Assembly (NCBI RefSeq): GCF_013003985.1
Contig: NZ_CP053073.1
Span: forward strand, 2,976,001 to 3,040,000
DNA length: 64,000 nt
Direction of reading: 5' to 3'
Origin: Usitatibacter palustris
Lineage (GTDB): Bacteria > Pseudomonadota > Gammaproteobacteria > Burkholderiales > Usitatibacteraceae
Shown: piece by piece, positions 16,791 to 25,343 of the stretch
Position numbering within the stretch: position 1 is the stretch's first letter
Layout: each line of letters begins with the position of its first letter
Notes under the pieces: model-generated
Databases searched by the model: none
The model's input: only the letters and a program-made list of their open reading frames with translations
What the model was told of the DNA's origin: nothing
Program-made: the position numbers and the translations under genes

Positions 16791-18235
16791 GGGCGGGCCG
16801 CGAAGAATTGCTCGAGCGCTTGCGCGAGCTCCGTGGAAAGAGGAATCGCAGGATCGCCGTACGAAGCCATCTGCTTGTCCCTTTCGGCGGGAACGATCTT
16901 CAGGATGTGGTTCATTCCCGCGATGACCTTCAGCGCGCACTTCGGGTTGGCCGCGTGAAGCTTCCGCGCGTCCGCGACCTCGACCTGGATGTCCGTTCCG
17001 CCTTGCACGATCAGGCACGGCACGCGAAGTTTCGCGAACTCGTCCGCCGGCGAGTACTTGAACCACGAGATGAGATACGGCTGGACGCTCGGGCGATACA
17101 GAGCCGACAGCTGCGAAGGCACGTCGCCCACCGTCTTCCCGGCCTCGAGTGAGACAAGGATCGCTTCGCTCCTCGCGCCCAGCTCAGGAGGCAGGCGGCC
17201 CTTGAGCTGGCGCCGCAGCGCCGTGGCAGCCCGTTCCGCGGGACCCGCGATCGAGATGAAGGCCGAAGCCGGGTTGCGCTGGGCGGCAAGCAATCCGATC
17301 AGCGATCCTTCGCTGTGCCCCAGGACCACGACGCGGGAGAAGCGCGAGTCCTTCGAGAGCTGCGCGATCCAGGACGCGGCGTCCTCGACGTAGGTCTCGA
17401 GGCGCAGGTCGGCCTCCTCACGGGCGGCCTCGCGGCTGGCCGCGACGCCGCGCTTGTCGTAGCGCACCGACGCCACGCCGTGCTCGTTGAGCGCAGCCGT
17501 GAGCATCTTCAGGCTGTCGTTCCTGCCGGACGCGAGCGGGGTGTTGCCGTCGCGATCGGTGGGGCCGGAGCCGGCGATGACCAGGACGACCGGAACCCAC
17601 GGGGCGCCCGGCGGCATGGTCAGCGTGCCCTTGATCGTGCCGGTCGGGGTCTCCAGCTCGATCGGGTGCTCCAAATCCACTTCCGGCGGCGCGGCCTCGA
17701 AGTGCTTGACGATGTTCTGGAACAGATTCGCCCAGCGCTCGCACGACGCCATGACATCGGCCATGGGCGTTTTCTCAGTGCTTGTCGGACTACGCTGCCA
17801 CACCACCAGGTTCCACAGGGGAGCCATGCTGTCCGTGCGCGCGATTCGCAGGTGCTTGTCGCTCACGCTCGAAACCGAATAGCCATCGCCGGCCGAAGCG
17901 TCCGCCCCCTTGCGAAGGTACTTCCTTGCGCCGCCCTGCTCCGAGGCGAGGCCGTACTCCTTTCCTTCGTTGCGGCCATGGGCCTGGTACGCGCTGGCAA
18001 CCAGGCGGTCCCCTTCGAATTCGTACGTCATCAGGCACAGGTAGCCGCCGATGACGTTCAGCGCCTTGGCGAGCTCGCGAGCTTGCGGGGGCGGGGGCGC
18101 CTTCAGGATGAGCTTCTCCGTGGCCACGGGATCGAGCATCCAGGTTCCGTCGAGCTTGGCCGGCGGTGCGGCCAGTGCATTCGTCGCCATCGCGAGCGCT
18201 GCAAGGCACCGCAGCAACAGAACGCTCCGAACCAT
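16787..18235 (-). CDS. Exported alpha/beta hydrolase with N-terminal accessory domain
   Basis: A 482-aa protein. A signal peptide (MVRSVLLLRCLAALAMATNA) is followed by an accessory domain of about 160 residues beginning LDGTWMLDP, then an alpha/beta hydrolase from about 190: IAGSGPTDRDGN as oxyanion region, nucleophile S308 in LGHSEGS, acid D415 in QGGTDIQV and H443 in GMNHILK. It resembles EstA/YbbA-like serine hydrolases that contain the GSGPTDRDGN motif. ATG at 18235 was chosen over one ten codons upstream because it starts the signal; GGGAGG lies about 11 bases upstream. Confidence 0.82.
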   Translation of the reverse strand: MVRSVLLLRCLAALAMATNALAAPPAKLDGTWMLDPVATEKLILKAPPPPQARELAKALNVIGGYLCLMTYEFEGDRLVASAYQAHGRNEGKEYGLASEQGGARKYLRKGADASAGDGYSVSSVSDKHLRIARTDSMAPLWNLVVWQRSPTSTEKTPMADVMASCERWANLFQNIVKHFEAAPPEVDLEHPIELETPTGTIKGTLTMPPGAPWVPVVLVIAGSGPTDRDGNTPLASGRNDSLKMLTAALNEHGVASVRYDKRGVAASREAAREEADLRLETYVEDAASWIAQLSKDSRFSRVVVLGHSEGSLIGLLAAQRNPASAFISIAGPAERAATALRRQLKGRLPPELGARSEAILVSLEAGKTVGDVPSQLSALYRPSVQPYLISWFKYSPADEFAKLRVPCLIVQGGTDIQVEVADARKLHAANPKCALKVIAGMNHILKIVPAERDKQMASYGDPAIPLSTELAQALEQFFAARP

Positions 18236-18261
18236 CGCGATCGTCCCTCCCCGTGCCGCGC

Positions 18262-18807
18262 TCACACCTGAAGCGAACCGCGGAAACCCCGCGCGGCGTA
18301 GTACGAGTCCGCGCCATTGTGGTACACGAACACCTTGCCGTAGCGCCGGTCGCAGAAGAGCGCGCCGCCCAGTGCCCTGACGTCGGCCGGCGTCGCAATC
18401 CAGCTCGACGTCTTCGTATCGAATTCGCCAAGCTTCTGCAGCGCCCGGTATTGCTCTTCCGTGAGGAGCTCGATGCCCATCGCAGCGGCCGCCTCCATGG
18501 CGTTGCCCTTGGGCTTGTTCTCCTTTCGACCGTCGAGCGCCTTGCGGTCATAGCAGAGACTCCTGCGGCCCGACGGCGTCTCGGGCGAGCAATCGCAGAA
18601 TGTGTACTTGCCCGTCTTCTTGTCGTGACTCACGACATCAGGTTCGCCGCCGCTCGCTTCCATTTCGCCAAGCGCCTTCTGCGCAACGGCATTTCCTTCG
18701 AGCCTGGCCAGAACGTCGGCCCATGCGATCCCCTTGTGCCGCGCCGTGTTCTTTTCGAAGCGAGCCCCGAGTGCCTCGAGAAGCTCGTTGCGTTCCTGGG
18801 TATTCAT
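18262..18807 (-). CDS. DUF4256 domain protein
   Basis: A 181-aa cytoplasmic protein matching the DUF4256 pattern: LLEALGARFEKNTARHKGI, then FCDCSPETPSGRRSLCYDR, GIELLTEEQYRALQKLGEFD and the aromatic C-terminal YGKVFVYHNGADSYYAARGF. The family is widespread in bacteria and has no assigned function. Two cysteines (CDC) and the RSLCYDR motif are its most conserved points. ATG at 18807 begins MNTQERNELL; an upstream in-frame ATG adds only MSPR. It ends 26 bp before the hydrolase start and could share its transcript. Confidence 0.82.
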   Translation of the reverse strand: MNTQERNELLEALGARFEKNTARHKGIAWADVLARLEGNAVAQKALGEMEASGGEPDVVSHDKKTGKYTFCDCSPETPSGRRSLCYDRKALDGRKENKPKGNAMEAAAAMGIELLTEEQYRALQKLGEFDTKTSSWIATPADVRALGGALFCDRRYGKVFVYHNGADSYYAARGFRGSLQV

Positions 18808-18815
18808 GCGCGGAC

Positions 18816-19175
18816 TCAATTCACCGGCACGTTTTTCGCGTCGTGCTCGGCGCGTTGAGCCAGCAGGAACCGCTTCTGGATGTCGTTCTTCGTGCTCAGT
18901 TGCAGCTGCTGGATTTCGGTGGTGATCGAGAGCCGCGTTTCCGCTTCATCGACCTTGAGATACCGGAGCCAGGGCACGTGCTGCACGAACTCGCATCCCT
19001 TGCACACGGCAAGGTTCTTCGCCATGAAGGGAAAACTCTTCTGCCCGAAGAACATGAACCACTCCTTCTCGCGCCACAGGTGCCACGTCGTCGAGTTGGA
19101 GCAGTGATAGCAGTAGGACTTGAAGAGGGTCCGGATGTGCAGCGTTTCCTTCATCCAGCCGATGTTGTAGATCAC
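18816..19175 (-). CDS. Putative zinc-ribbon protein
   Basis: A 119-aa protein with two CXXC knuckles, C22-Y-H-C25 and C58-K-G-C61, separated by 32 residues rich in aromatics (REKEWFMFFGQKSFPFMAKN). This is a zinc-ribbon layout. A C-terminal helix (LSITTEIQQLQLSTKNDIQK) could oligomerise. No named family recognised. The start is GTG 19175, overlapping the stop of the upstream gene (GTGA, 19172-19175); an ATG seven codons later is the alternative. It is 8 bp upstream of the DUF4256 gene. Confidence 0.65.
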   Translation of the reverse strand: MIYNIGWMKETLHIRTLFKSYCYHCSNSTTWHLWREKEWFMFFGQKSFPFMAKNLAVCKGCEFVQHVPWLRYLKVDEAETRLSITTEIQQLQLSTKNDIQKRFLLAQRAEHDAKNVPVN

Positions 19176-19555
19176 GTCCGCACCTGGCCTTGCGTCTCGA
19201 CGAGCTCGTTCAATTTTCCCGTGATCACGGTGACGTATTCCGGGGGTAGCGCGGCACTCTCGGCATTGAACGCCGCGAGGATGCGGGACGGGTCGAAGCG
19301 CGTGCCGGGAACGAGGAACGGAGTCCCGCTTCCGAAGCTGCCGGGGCCGCCGCAGTCGACTTTCGCGTGGGTGAAACCGGCCGGGGGTATCCACGACAGC
19401 GCATGTTCGCTTTCGCGCTTGTCGTAGCAGAACTGGAAACCGGCGACCGCCTCGTCGTCGCCGAGCCAGACGATCAGGTCGCAGTTCACCGACACGAACC
19501 AGCGGCGGCGCCCCTCGTTCGTGATCTGCCGAATCGGTGACATTTCGCGCAACAT
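19172..19555 (-). CDS. Conserved hypothetical protein
   Basis: A 127-aa protein. The recognisable feature is a beta-rich core RRWFVSVNCDLIVWLGD, then GFQFCYDKRESEHALSW and the glycine-rich VDCGGPGSFGSGTPFLV. I recall similar FQ(L/F)CYDK proteins as conserved hypotheticals in proteobacteria, with no known role. ATG at 19555 or 19543 is possible; neither has a ribosome site. Its stop overlaps the zinc-ribbon gene's GTG, so the two proteins are probably made together. Confidence 0.65.
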   Translation of the reverse strand: MLREMSPIRQITNEGRRRWFVSVNCDLIVWLGDDEAVAGFQFCYDKRESEHALSWIPPAGFTHAKVDCGGPGSFGSGTPFLVPGTRFDPSRILAAFNAESAALPPEYVTVITGKLNELVETQGQVRT

Positions 19556-19587
19556 GGCGCTAATTCTGGTCGCCGGCCCAACCCGGG

Positions 19588-20385
19588 TCAACCGCGCGCC
19601 GAGAGGATCGCCCGCGCCAGTTCGCGGAAGCCCGCACCGCCGCGCGAAGGCGTTACCCACGCCGGCAGATCCGTCATCAGGTCGGCCATGTCGCGGACGT
19701 TCGCAACGCCGACCGCATTGGGGAAGAAAGCGAACATCGGTTGGTCGTTGGGCGAATCGCCGGCGAAGACGAGTCGCTCACGCTCGCGGGCCGCATCGAT
19801 CGCGAACTCCTCGCGCAACATGAGCCGCGACGTGGAGAGCTTGTCGTAGCCACCGAACCAGCCGTTCACGTGGATCGAGCTCACTTTCGCGGTGAGGCCC
19901 TCGGCTTCCATGACCGAAACGATCTTCGCGACCGCTTCGCGCGGCAGCGGCGGAACGTCTTCGCAGAAATCGATCGCGAGGTCGGCTTCGCGGTAGGGCT
20001 GGTCCGCGGAGATGGCGCAGCCGGGAACCTCGGCGAGGACGCGCCTGGCGATCGCCGCGAGCTTCATGCCGCGCGCCTCGCGCTCCGCCGTCTCCACCAC
20101 GTAGCGCTTCACGAGCCGGCCCTTCTTCGCGTCGTGGCGAAACCAGAACGCGCCGTTCTCCCCAACGACGGCATCCACCGGCCAGAAGCGCGCGATGAGA
20201 TCGCACCAGCCCGCGGGGCGGCCCGTCACCGGAATCACGAGGAGGCCCGCCGCGCGCAGGTCCGCGAGCGCGGCGTACGACTCGGGCGGCAGGTAACCGT
20301 CGGTGGTCAGCGTGTCGTCGATATCGGCGAGGACTCCGCGAATCGCAGCGAGCGCCGCGCGCGGAAACTCGGCAAGCGGCCTCAA
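19588..20385 (-). CDS. HAD-superfamily (Cof/IIB-type) phosphatase
   Basis: A 265-aa phosphatase. Motif I is ADIDDTLTTDG with nucleophile D21 and acid/base D23, motif II is VIPVTGRP, and motif IV is FAGDSPNDQPMF. A C2B-type cap lies between, and WPVDAVVGENGAFWF is typical of the IIB (Cof, mannosyl-3-phosphoglycerate phosphatase) group. It probably dephosphorylates a small sugar or glycerol-type phosphate; the glpD neighbour fits but does not prove this. Its ATG overlaps the glpD stop (ATGA, 20382-20385), so it is translationally coupled to glpD. Confidence 0.85.
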   Translation of the reverse strand: MRPLAEFPRAALAAIRGVLADIDDTLTTDGYLPPESYAALADLRAAGLLVIPVTGRPAGWCDLIARFWPVDAVVGENGAFWFRHDAKKGRLVKRYVVETAEREARGMKLAAIARRVLAEVPGCAISADQPYREADLAIDFCEDVPPLPREAVAKIVSVMEAEGLTAKVSSIHVNGWFGGYDKLSTSRLMLREEFAIDAARERERLVFAGDSPNDQPMFAFFPNAVGVANVRDMADLMTDLPAWVTPSRGGAGFRELARAILSARG

Positions 20386-21863
20386 CGCAGGAAGGCTTCC
20401 ACGGAGGCCCTCTGGGCGCTATCCATGTGCAGGCCGCACTTGGTGCGGCGCCAGAGGACGTCCTCGGCGGTGCGTGCCCATTCCTCGGCGCGCAGGTATT
20501 CGACCTCGCGCTGCGTGAGCCCGGCGCCGAAATGCTTGCCGAGATCCTCGGCCTTGCGCGCGCTGCCGAGCAAGACGGGCGTGTTCGCGCCATGGCGCCG
20601 CACGATCGCCTCGACCCACTCGCGCGGGAGCTCCGCGTACTTCGCGCGCATCTCGTCGCGGAACGAATTGAAGTGCGAGACGTTGCCTCCGGGCAGCGGC
20701 TCGGTCGCGGTCCACCGGCCCTTGATCCCGGGATAGAAGCGCGCGAGCTTGTCGACCGCTTCCTCGGCGAGGCACCGGTACGTCGTGATCTTCCCGCCGA
20801 AGATCGACAGCAGCGGCGCAGTCCCGCCCTCCTCGTCCACCTTCAGCACGTAGTCGCGCGTCACTTCCGAGGGATTCGCGGAGCCGTCGTCGTAGAGCGG
20901 CCGGACGCCCGCGTAGCTCCAGACGATGTCGGACTCGACCAGGGGCTTGGCGAGGAAGCGGTTCACCGCATCCAGGAGGTAGCGCGTTTCCTTCGTGGAG
21001 ATCTCGCGCGCTTCGGACACGTCATCGACCGCGACGTCGGTCGTGCCGATCAGGCTGAACTTGTTCTCGTAGGGAATCACGAAGACAACGCGGTCGTCGG
21101 CGTTCTGCAGGATGTAGGCGTGCCCCTGCGAATGCACCTTCGGCACGACGATGTGGCTGCCCTTCACGAGCCGCACCTTCGCCGTGATGCGATCGTCCAG
21201 AATGCGGTCCAGGACCTGCGCGACCCACGGACCGGCGGCGTTCACCAGGCCGCGCGCGCGGATCGACTCCTTCGCGCCCGTGACCGCGTCCTCGATCTCG
21301 GCCTCCCACACGCCGCCCACTCGCTTCGCCGTAACCAGGCGTGTTCGAGTGCGGATGGTCGCGCCCTTCCACTTCGCCGACAGTGCGTTGACCAGCGTGA
21401 GGCGCGCATCGTCCACGCGGCAATCGGAATAGAGGAAGCCCGAACGGAAATCGCCCTTGAGGCCGGCGCTGTACTCGACGTGCGGGAACTTCACACCCGT
21501 GGAGCCCGGCAGCGTGATCCGCCCGCCCAGATGGTCGTACATCCACAGTCCGATGCGGATCATCCACGCGGGACGCATGGAAACGTCGTGGGGCAACACG
21601 AAGAGCAGCGGCCGGATGATGTGGGGTGCCAGGCGCAGCAGCACCTCGCGCTCCTGGAGCGCCTCGCGCACCAGGCCGAATTCGTACTGTTCGAGGTAGC
21701 GCAGGCCGCCGTGGATCAGCTTGGAGCTGTACCCGCTGGTGGCCGAGGCGAGGTCGTCCTGCTCGACGAGGAGGACGCGCAAGCCCCTTCCCGCCGCGTC
21801 GCGGGCGATTCCGGCGCCGTTGATGCCGCCGCCAATGACCAGGAGGTCTAGCGGTTCCCCCAT
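20382..21863 (-). CDS. glpD: Aerobic glycerol-3-phosphate dehydrogenase
   Basis: A 493-aa FAD-dependent membrane-associated enzyme oxidising glycerol 3-phosphate to dihydroxyacetone phosphate and reducing quinone. It has the FAD site LLVIGGGINGAGIARDAAGR, the signature LVEQDDLASATSGYSSKLIH, GGLRYLEQYEFGLVREAL, and the substrate region YAGVRPLYDDGS followed by LLSIFGGKITTYR. The C-terminal GlpD domain is complete. ATG at 21863 overlaps the upstream Nudix gene by 16 bp. No glpK or glpF is in the window. It is in the same transcription unit as the end of the nuo operon, by spacing. Confidence 0.95.
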   Translation of the reverse strand: MGEPLDLLVIGGGINGAGIARDAAGRGLRVLLVEQDDLASATSGYSSKLIHGGLRYLEQYEFGLVREALQEREVLLRLAPHIIRPLLFVLPHDVSMRPAWMIRIGLWMYDHLGGRITLPGSTGVKFPHVEYSAGLKGDFRSGFLYSDCRVDDARLTLVNALSAKWKGATIRTRTRLVTAKRVGGVWEAEIEDAVTGAKESIRARGLVNAAGPWVAQVLDRILDDRITAKVRLVKGSHIVVPKVHSQGHAYILQNADDRVVFVIPYENKFSLIGTTDVAVDDVSEAREISTKETRYLLDAVNRFLAKPLVESDIVWSYAGVRPLYDDGSANPSEVTRDYVLKVDEEGGTAPLLSIFGGKITTYRCLAEEAVDKLARFYPGIKGRWTATEPLPGGNVSHFNSFRDEMRAKYAELPREWVEAIVRRHGANTPVLLGSARKAEDLGKHFGAGLTQREVEYLRAEEWARTAEDVLWRRTKCGLHMDSAQRASVEAFLR

Positions 21864-22411
21864 TTGTCCCACCAGAGCAGGCTGAAGGTTGTTTTCGTGT
21901 CGGTGATGATACCGTCCCGCACCCACGACAGGGCATCCTCGATTCGCACCGGGAAGGTCTCGAGATGCTCGCCCTCGTCGAGCTGCGTGCCCACGTGCGT
22001 GAGATCCCGGGCCAGATAGAGCTCGATCACCTCGTTCGCATAGCCGATGCACGTGTGCAGCGAAGCGAGGTGCTTCCACTCGGCGGCTTCATACCCGCAT
22101 TCCTCGACGAGCTCGCGCTTGGCGGTCGCCAGGTGCGGCTCGTTGGCTTCGATCTTGCCGGCGGGCAGCTCCAGGTAGTGCCGGTGCATCGGATAGCGAT
22201 ACTGGCGCTCGAGGAGAATGGTCTCCGGGTCGAGGAACGCGAGCATCATCACCGCGCCCGGATGTTCCACGTACTCGCGCCACGCGATATTGCCGTCGCA
22301 CAGGCGGACGGAATCGCGGCGCAGGCGCAGGAAGCCGCCGTCGTAGGCGAGCGTCGAGGAAACCGTCGTTTCGGTGAAGTCGCTGCCCTCGGGCGGCTTC
22401 TTCGCCGTCAC
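21848..22411 (-). CDS. Nudix hydrolase, ADP-ribose pyrophosphatase type
   Basis: A 187-aa enzyme expected to split ADP-ribose (or similar ADP-sugars) into AMP and ribose 5-phosphate. The Nudix box is canonical, GKIEANEPHLATAKRELVEE then CGY (G-x5-E-x7-REUxEExGU). Upstream, LLERQYRYPMHRHYLELPAG is typical of NudF-type ADP-ribose pyrophosphatases. The GTG start at 22411 overlaps the nuoN stop (GTGA). A Nudix gene after nuoN is common in betaproteobacteria and fits with NAD(H) turnover near complex I, though no functional link is proven. Confidence 0.88.
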   Translation of the reverse strand: MTAKKPPEGSDFTETTVSSTLAYDGGFLRLRRDSVRLCDGNIAWREYVEHPGAVMMLAFLDPETILLERQYRYPMHRHYLELPAGKIEANEPHLATAKRELVEECGYEAAEWKHLASLHTCIGYANEVIELYLARDLTHVGTQLDEGEHLETFPVRIEDALSWVRDGIITDTKTTFSLLWWDKWGNR

Positions 22412-23856
22412 ATCGAGGCGGCGATGGCGCGCGCGCAGAGGTCGAACAGCGGCGCGGGGAAGATGCCGAGGGCGAGGATGGCGAGCGCGTTGATCGAAAG
22501 CGCCCAGCGCAGGTCCGCGCGCGGCGAGATCGTGATCTCGCCCGCGGGCTCGTCCATGTACATGAGCCGGACGATGCGCAGGTAGTAGAACGCGCCGATC
22601 ACGCTCATCAGCACCGCGAAGACCACGAGCCACGTCCAGCCCGCGACGAGCACCGCCTGCAGGACGGCGAACTTCGCGAAGAACCCGACCGTGGGCGGGA
22701 TGCCGGCGAGCGAGAACATCACGAGCAGCATCAGGAAGGCGTACCACTTCGATTTCTTGTTGAGGCCCTTCCAGTCGTCGAGCGACTCGGCCTCGAAGCC
22801 CGCGCGCGTGAGCAGCAGGATCATGCCGAAGGCGGCGAGCGTCATGAGCACGTAGGCGATCACGTAGAACATCGCCGAGCTGTAGCCGTTGTCGTTGCCC
22901 GCGAGGATCCCGAGCAGCAGGAAGCCCATGTGCGAAATGGTCGAGTAGGCGAGCATGCGCTTCAGGTTGCCCTGCGCGATGGCGACGACGTTGCCCAGTG
23001 CCAGCGAAGCCACCGCGAGGATCGCGAACATCTGCGCCCAGTCGGCGGTCATGCCCTGCAGGCCGTTGGCGAAGAGGCGCAGCACGAAGGCGAATGCGGC
23101 GATCTTGGGCGCGCCGCCGATGAAGAGGGTCACCGGTGTGGAGGCGCCGTGATACACGTCCGGAATCCACATGTGGAACGGCACGGCGCCCAGCTTGAAG
23201 GCGACACCCGCCACGGAGAACACCACGCCCAGCACCAGCAGCGTGTGGTTGGCCTGCGAGCGCTCGATCATCTGCGCCACCTCGGCGATCTGGAGCGAGC
23301 CCGTGGCGCCGTAGATCATCGAGAGACCGTAGAGCAGCAGCCCCGAAGCCAGTGCGCCCAGCACGAAGTACTTCATCGCCGCTTCGGTCGCGCGCACCGA
23401 ATCGCGCTGCAGGGCCACCATCGCGTAGGACGAGAGTGCCAGCAGCTCCAGGCCGAGGTAGAGCGTGAGGAAGTGGTGCGCCGAGATCATCACCATCATC
23501 CCGAGCGTGGCGAAGAGTGCCAGCGACAGGATTTCGCCCGTGAGCAGGCCCCTCGCCTCGAGGTACGGACGGCTGTAGAGGAGTGTCGCGGCCACGGCGA
23601 GCAGCGCGGCGACCTTCAGCACCTGCGACATCATGTCGGCGACGAACACGCCGTTGAACGCGAGCACGGCCGGATGGCCCACGCCGGCGAGTGCGAGGCC
23701 CGCGCAGCCCACCAGGGCGGCGACCGCGAACCAGTAGCTCACGTGGCGCTCGTTGTCCTTCACGAAGAGGTCGAACACCAGCAGGACCGAGGCGAGGATC
23801 AGCAGCGCGATCTCGGGAATCGCCGGTGCAAAGGCGGAGAGCGAGACGGCGTTCAT
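22408..23856 (-). CDS. nuoN: NADH-quinone oxidoreductase subunit N
   Basis: A 482-aa antiporter-like proton-pumping subunit of complex I with about 14 membrane helices. Key charged residues are visible: the Glu in FLTLYLGLELLALSSYAMVA (TM5), the Lys in GVAFKLGAVPFHMWIPDVYH (TM7), and the broken-helix Lys segment GNLKRMLAYSTISHMGFLLL. ATG at 23856 overlaps the nuoM stop (ATGA). It is the last nuo gene and is coupled to the Nudix gene downstream. Confidence 0.95.
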   Translation of the reverse strand: MNAVSLSAFAPAIPEIALLILASVLLVFDLFVKDNERHVSYWFAVAALVGCAGLALAGVGHPAVLAFNGVFVADMMSQVLKVAALLAVAATLLYSRPYLEARGLLTGEILSLALFATLGMMVMISAHHFLTLYLGLELLALSSYAMVALQRDSVRATEAAMKYFVLGALASGLLLYGLSMIYGATGSLQIAEVAQMIERSQANHTLLVLGVVFSVAGVAFKLGAVPFHMWIPDVYHGASTPVTLFIGGAPKIAAFAFVLRLFANGLQGMTADWAQMFAILAVASLALGNVVAIAQGNLKRMLAYSTISHMGFLLLGILAGNDNGYSSAMFYVIAYVLMTLAAFGMILLLTRAGFEAESLDDWKGLNKKSKWYAFLMLLVMFSLAGIPPTVGFFAKFAVLQAVLVAGWTWLVVFAVLMSVIGAFYYLRIVRLMYMDEPAGEITISPRADLRWALSINALAILALGIFPAPLFDLCARAIAASM

Positions 23857-25331
23857 TTGAGCTTGGACTCCGCGACGTGGCGCAGGAGCTCCTGGATGGC
23901 GGGGTTCATGACGTCGGTGAAGGGCTTCGGATACAGGCCCATGCCGAGCACGCACACCGCGAGCAGGGCCAGGAACACGATCTCGCGCTTGTTCACGTCC
24001 TGGAGCGCAGCGACGTTCGGATTGGCGATTTCGCCGTAGATGACGCGCTTGACCATCCACAGCGTGTAGGCCGCGCCGAAGATGAGCGTGGTGGCCGCGA
24101 GGAAGGAGTACCAGAAGCTCACCTTCATCGTGCCCAGGATCACGAGGAACTCGCCCACGAAGCCGCTGGTGGCGGGCAGGCCCGAGTTGGCCATCGCGAA
24201 GAGGACGAAGAACGCCGCGAACACCGGCATCCTGTTCGCGACCCCGCCGTAGTCGGCGATCGAGCGCGAATGCACGCGGTCATAGAGCACGCCCACGCAA
24301 AGGAACATCGCCCCCGAGATGAAGCCGTGCGAGATCATCTGCACGAGGCCGCCGGCCATGCCGTCGGCGTTGAAGATGAAGAAGCCCAGCGTCACGAAGC
24401 CCATGTGCGAGATCGACGAGTACGCGATCAGGCGCTTCATGTCGTCCTGCACGAGGGCGACCAGGCCGATGTAGACGATCGCGATCAGCGACAGCGTGAT
24501 CATGAAGCCCGCGAGCTCATGGGAGGCATCGGGCGCGATGGGCAGGTTGAAGCGGAGGAAGCCGTACGCGCCGATCTTCAGCGTGATCGCGGCGAGCACC
24601 ACCGAGCCGCCCGTGGGCGCTTCCGTGTGCGCATCCGGGAGCCACGTATGCACCGGCCACATCGGCACCTTCACCGAGAACGACGCGAACATCGCGAGGA
24701 AGATCAGGATCTGCGGCCACCGGCCCAGCGGGAGCTGGTGGAAGTCGAGGATCTCGAAGCTGCCGTTGGTCTGCTGGTAGAGGTAGATGAAGGCCGCGAG
24801 CATGAGCAGGCTGCCCAGCAGCGTGTAGAGGAAGAACTTCACCGCGGCGTACACGCGGTTAGGCCCGCCCCACACCCCGATGATCAGGAACATCGGGATC
24901 AGCATCGCCTCGAAGAAGACATAGAAGAGGATCGCGTCGAGCGCGCAGAACACCCCGTTGATCAGGCCCGACATGATCAGGAAGGCCGCGAGGTACTGCG
25001 AGACCTTCTCGGTGATCACTTCCCAGTGCGCGATGACCACGAGGATGGTCATGAAGCTGTTGAGCAGGATGAACGGCATCGAGATGCCATCCACGCCCAG
25101 GTGGTAGTTCACGTTGAAGCGCGTGATCCACGGCGCCATCTCGGAGAACTGCATGGACGGCGTCGGAGCGAACTGCGTCCACAGCGGGATCGTGACGAGG
25201 AAGCCCAGCACGGATCCGGCGAGCGCGATCCAGCGCCCGAGCGCGCGGTCGTCGCGGCCGACGATGAGCACCAGGACGCCGAAGAGGATCGGCACCCAGA
25301 TGGCGAGGGAGAGAACCGGAAGGCCTTGCAT
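23853..25331 (-). CDS. nuoM: NADH-quinone oxidoreductase subunit M
   Basis: A 492-aa antiporter-like membrane subunit of complex I. It carries the TM5 Glu (AILFYVFFEAMLIPMFLIIG), the TM7 Lys (SFSVKVPMWPVHTWLPDAHT, then EAPTGGSV) and the TM8 Lys region (DDMKRLIAYSSISHMGFVTL). The family length is about 490-510. ATG at 25331 lies 12 bp after nuoL. It ends in the ATGA overlap with nuoN. Confidence 0.95.
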   Translation of the reverse strand: MQGLPVLSLAIWVPILFGVLVLIVGRDDRALGRWIALAGSVLGFLVTIPLWTQFAPTPSMQFSEMAPWITRFNVNYHLGVDGISMPFILLNSFMTILVVIAHWEVITEKVSQYLAAFLIMSGLINGVFCALDAILFYVFFEAMLIPMFLIIGVWGGPNRVYAAVKFFLYTLLGSLLMLAAFIYLYQQTNGSFEILDFHQLPLGRWPQILIFLAMFASFSVKVPMWPVHTWLPDAHTEAPTGGSVVLAAITLKIGAYGFLRFNLPIAPDASHELAGFMITLSLIAIVYIGLVALVQDDMKRLIAYSSISHMGFVTLGFFIFNADGMAGGLVQMISHGFISGAMFLCVGVLYDRVHSRSIADYGGVANRMPVFAAFFVLFAMANSGLPATSGFVGEFLVILGTMKVSFWYSFLAATTLIFGAAYTLWMVKRVIYGEIANPNVAALQDVNKREIVFLALLAVCVLGMGLYPKPFTDVMNPAIQELLRHVAESKLK

Positions 25332-25343
25332 CGTTCGTTCTTG

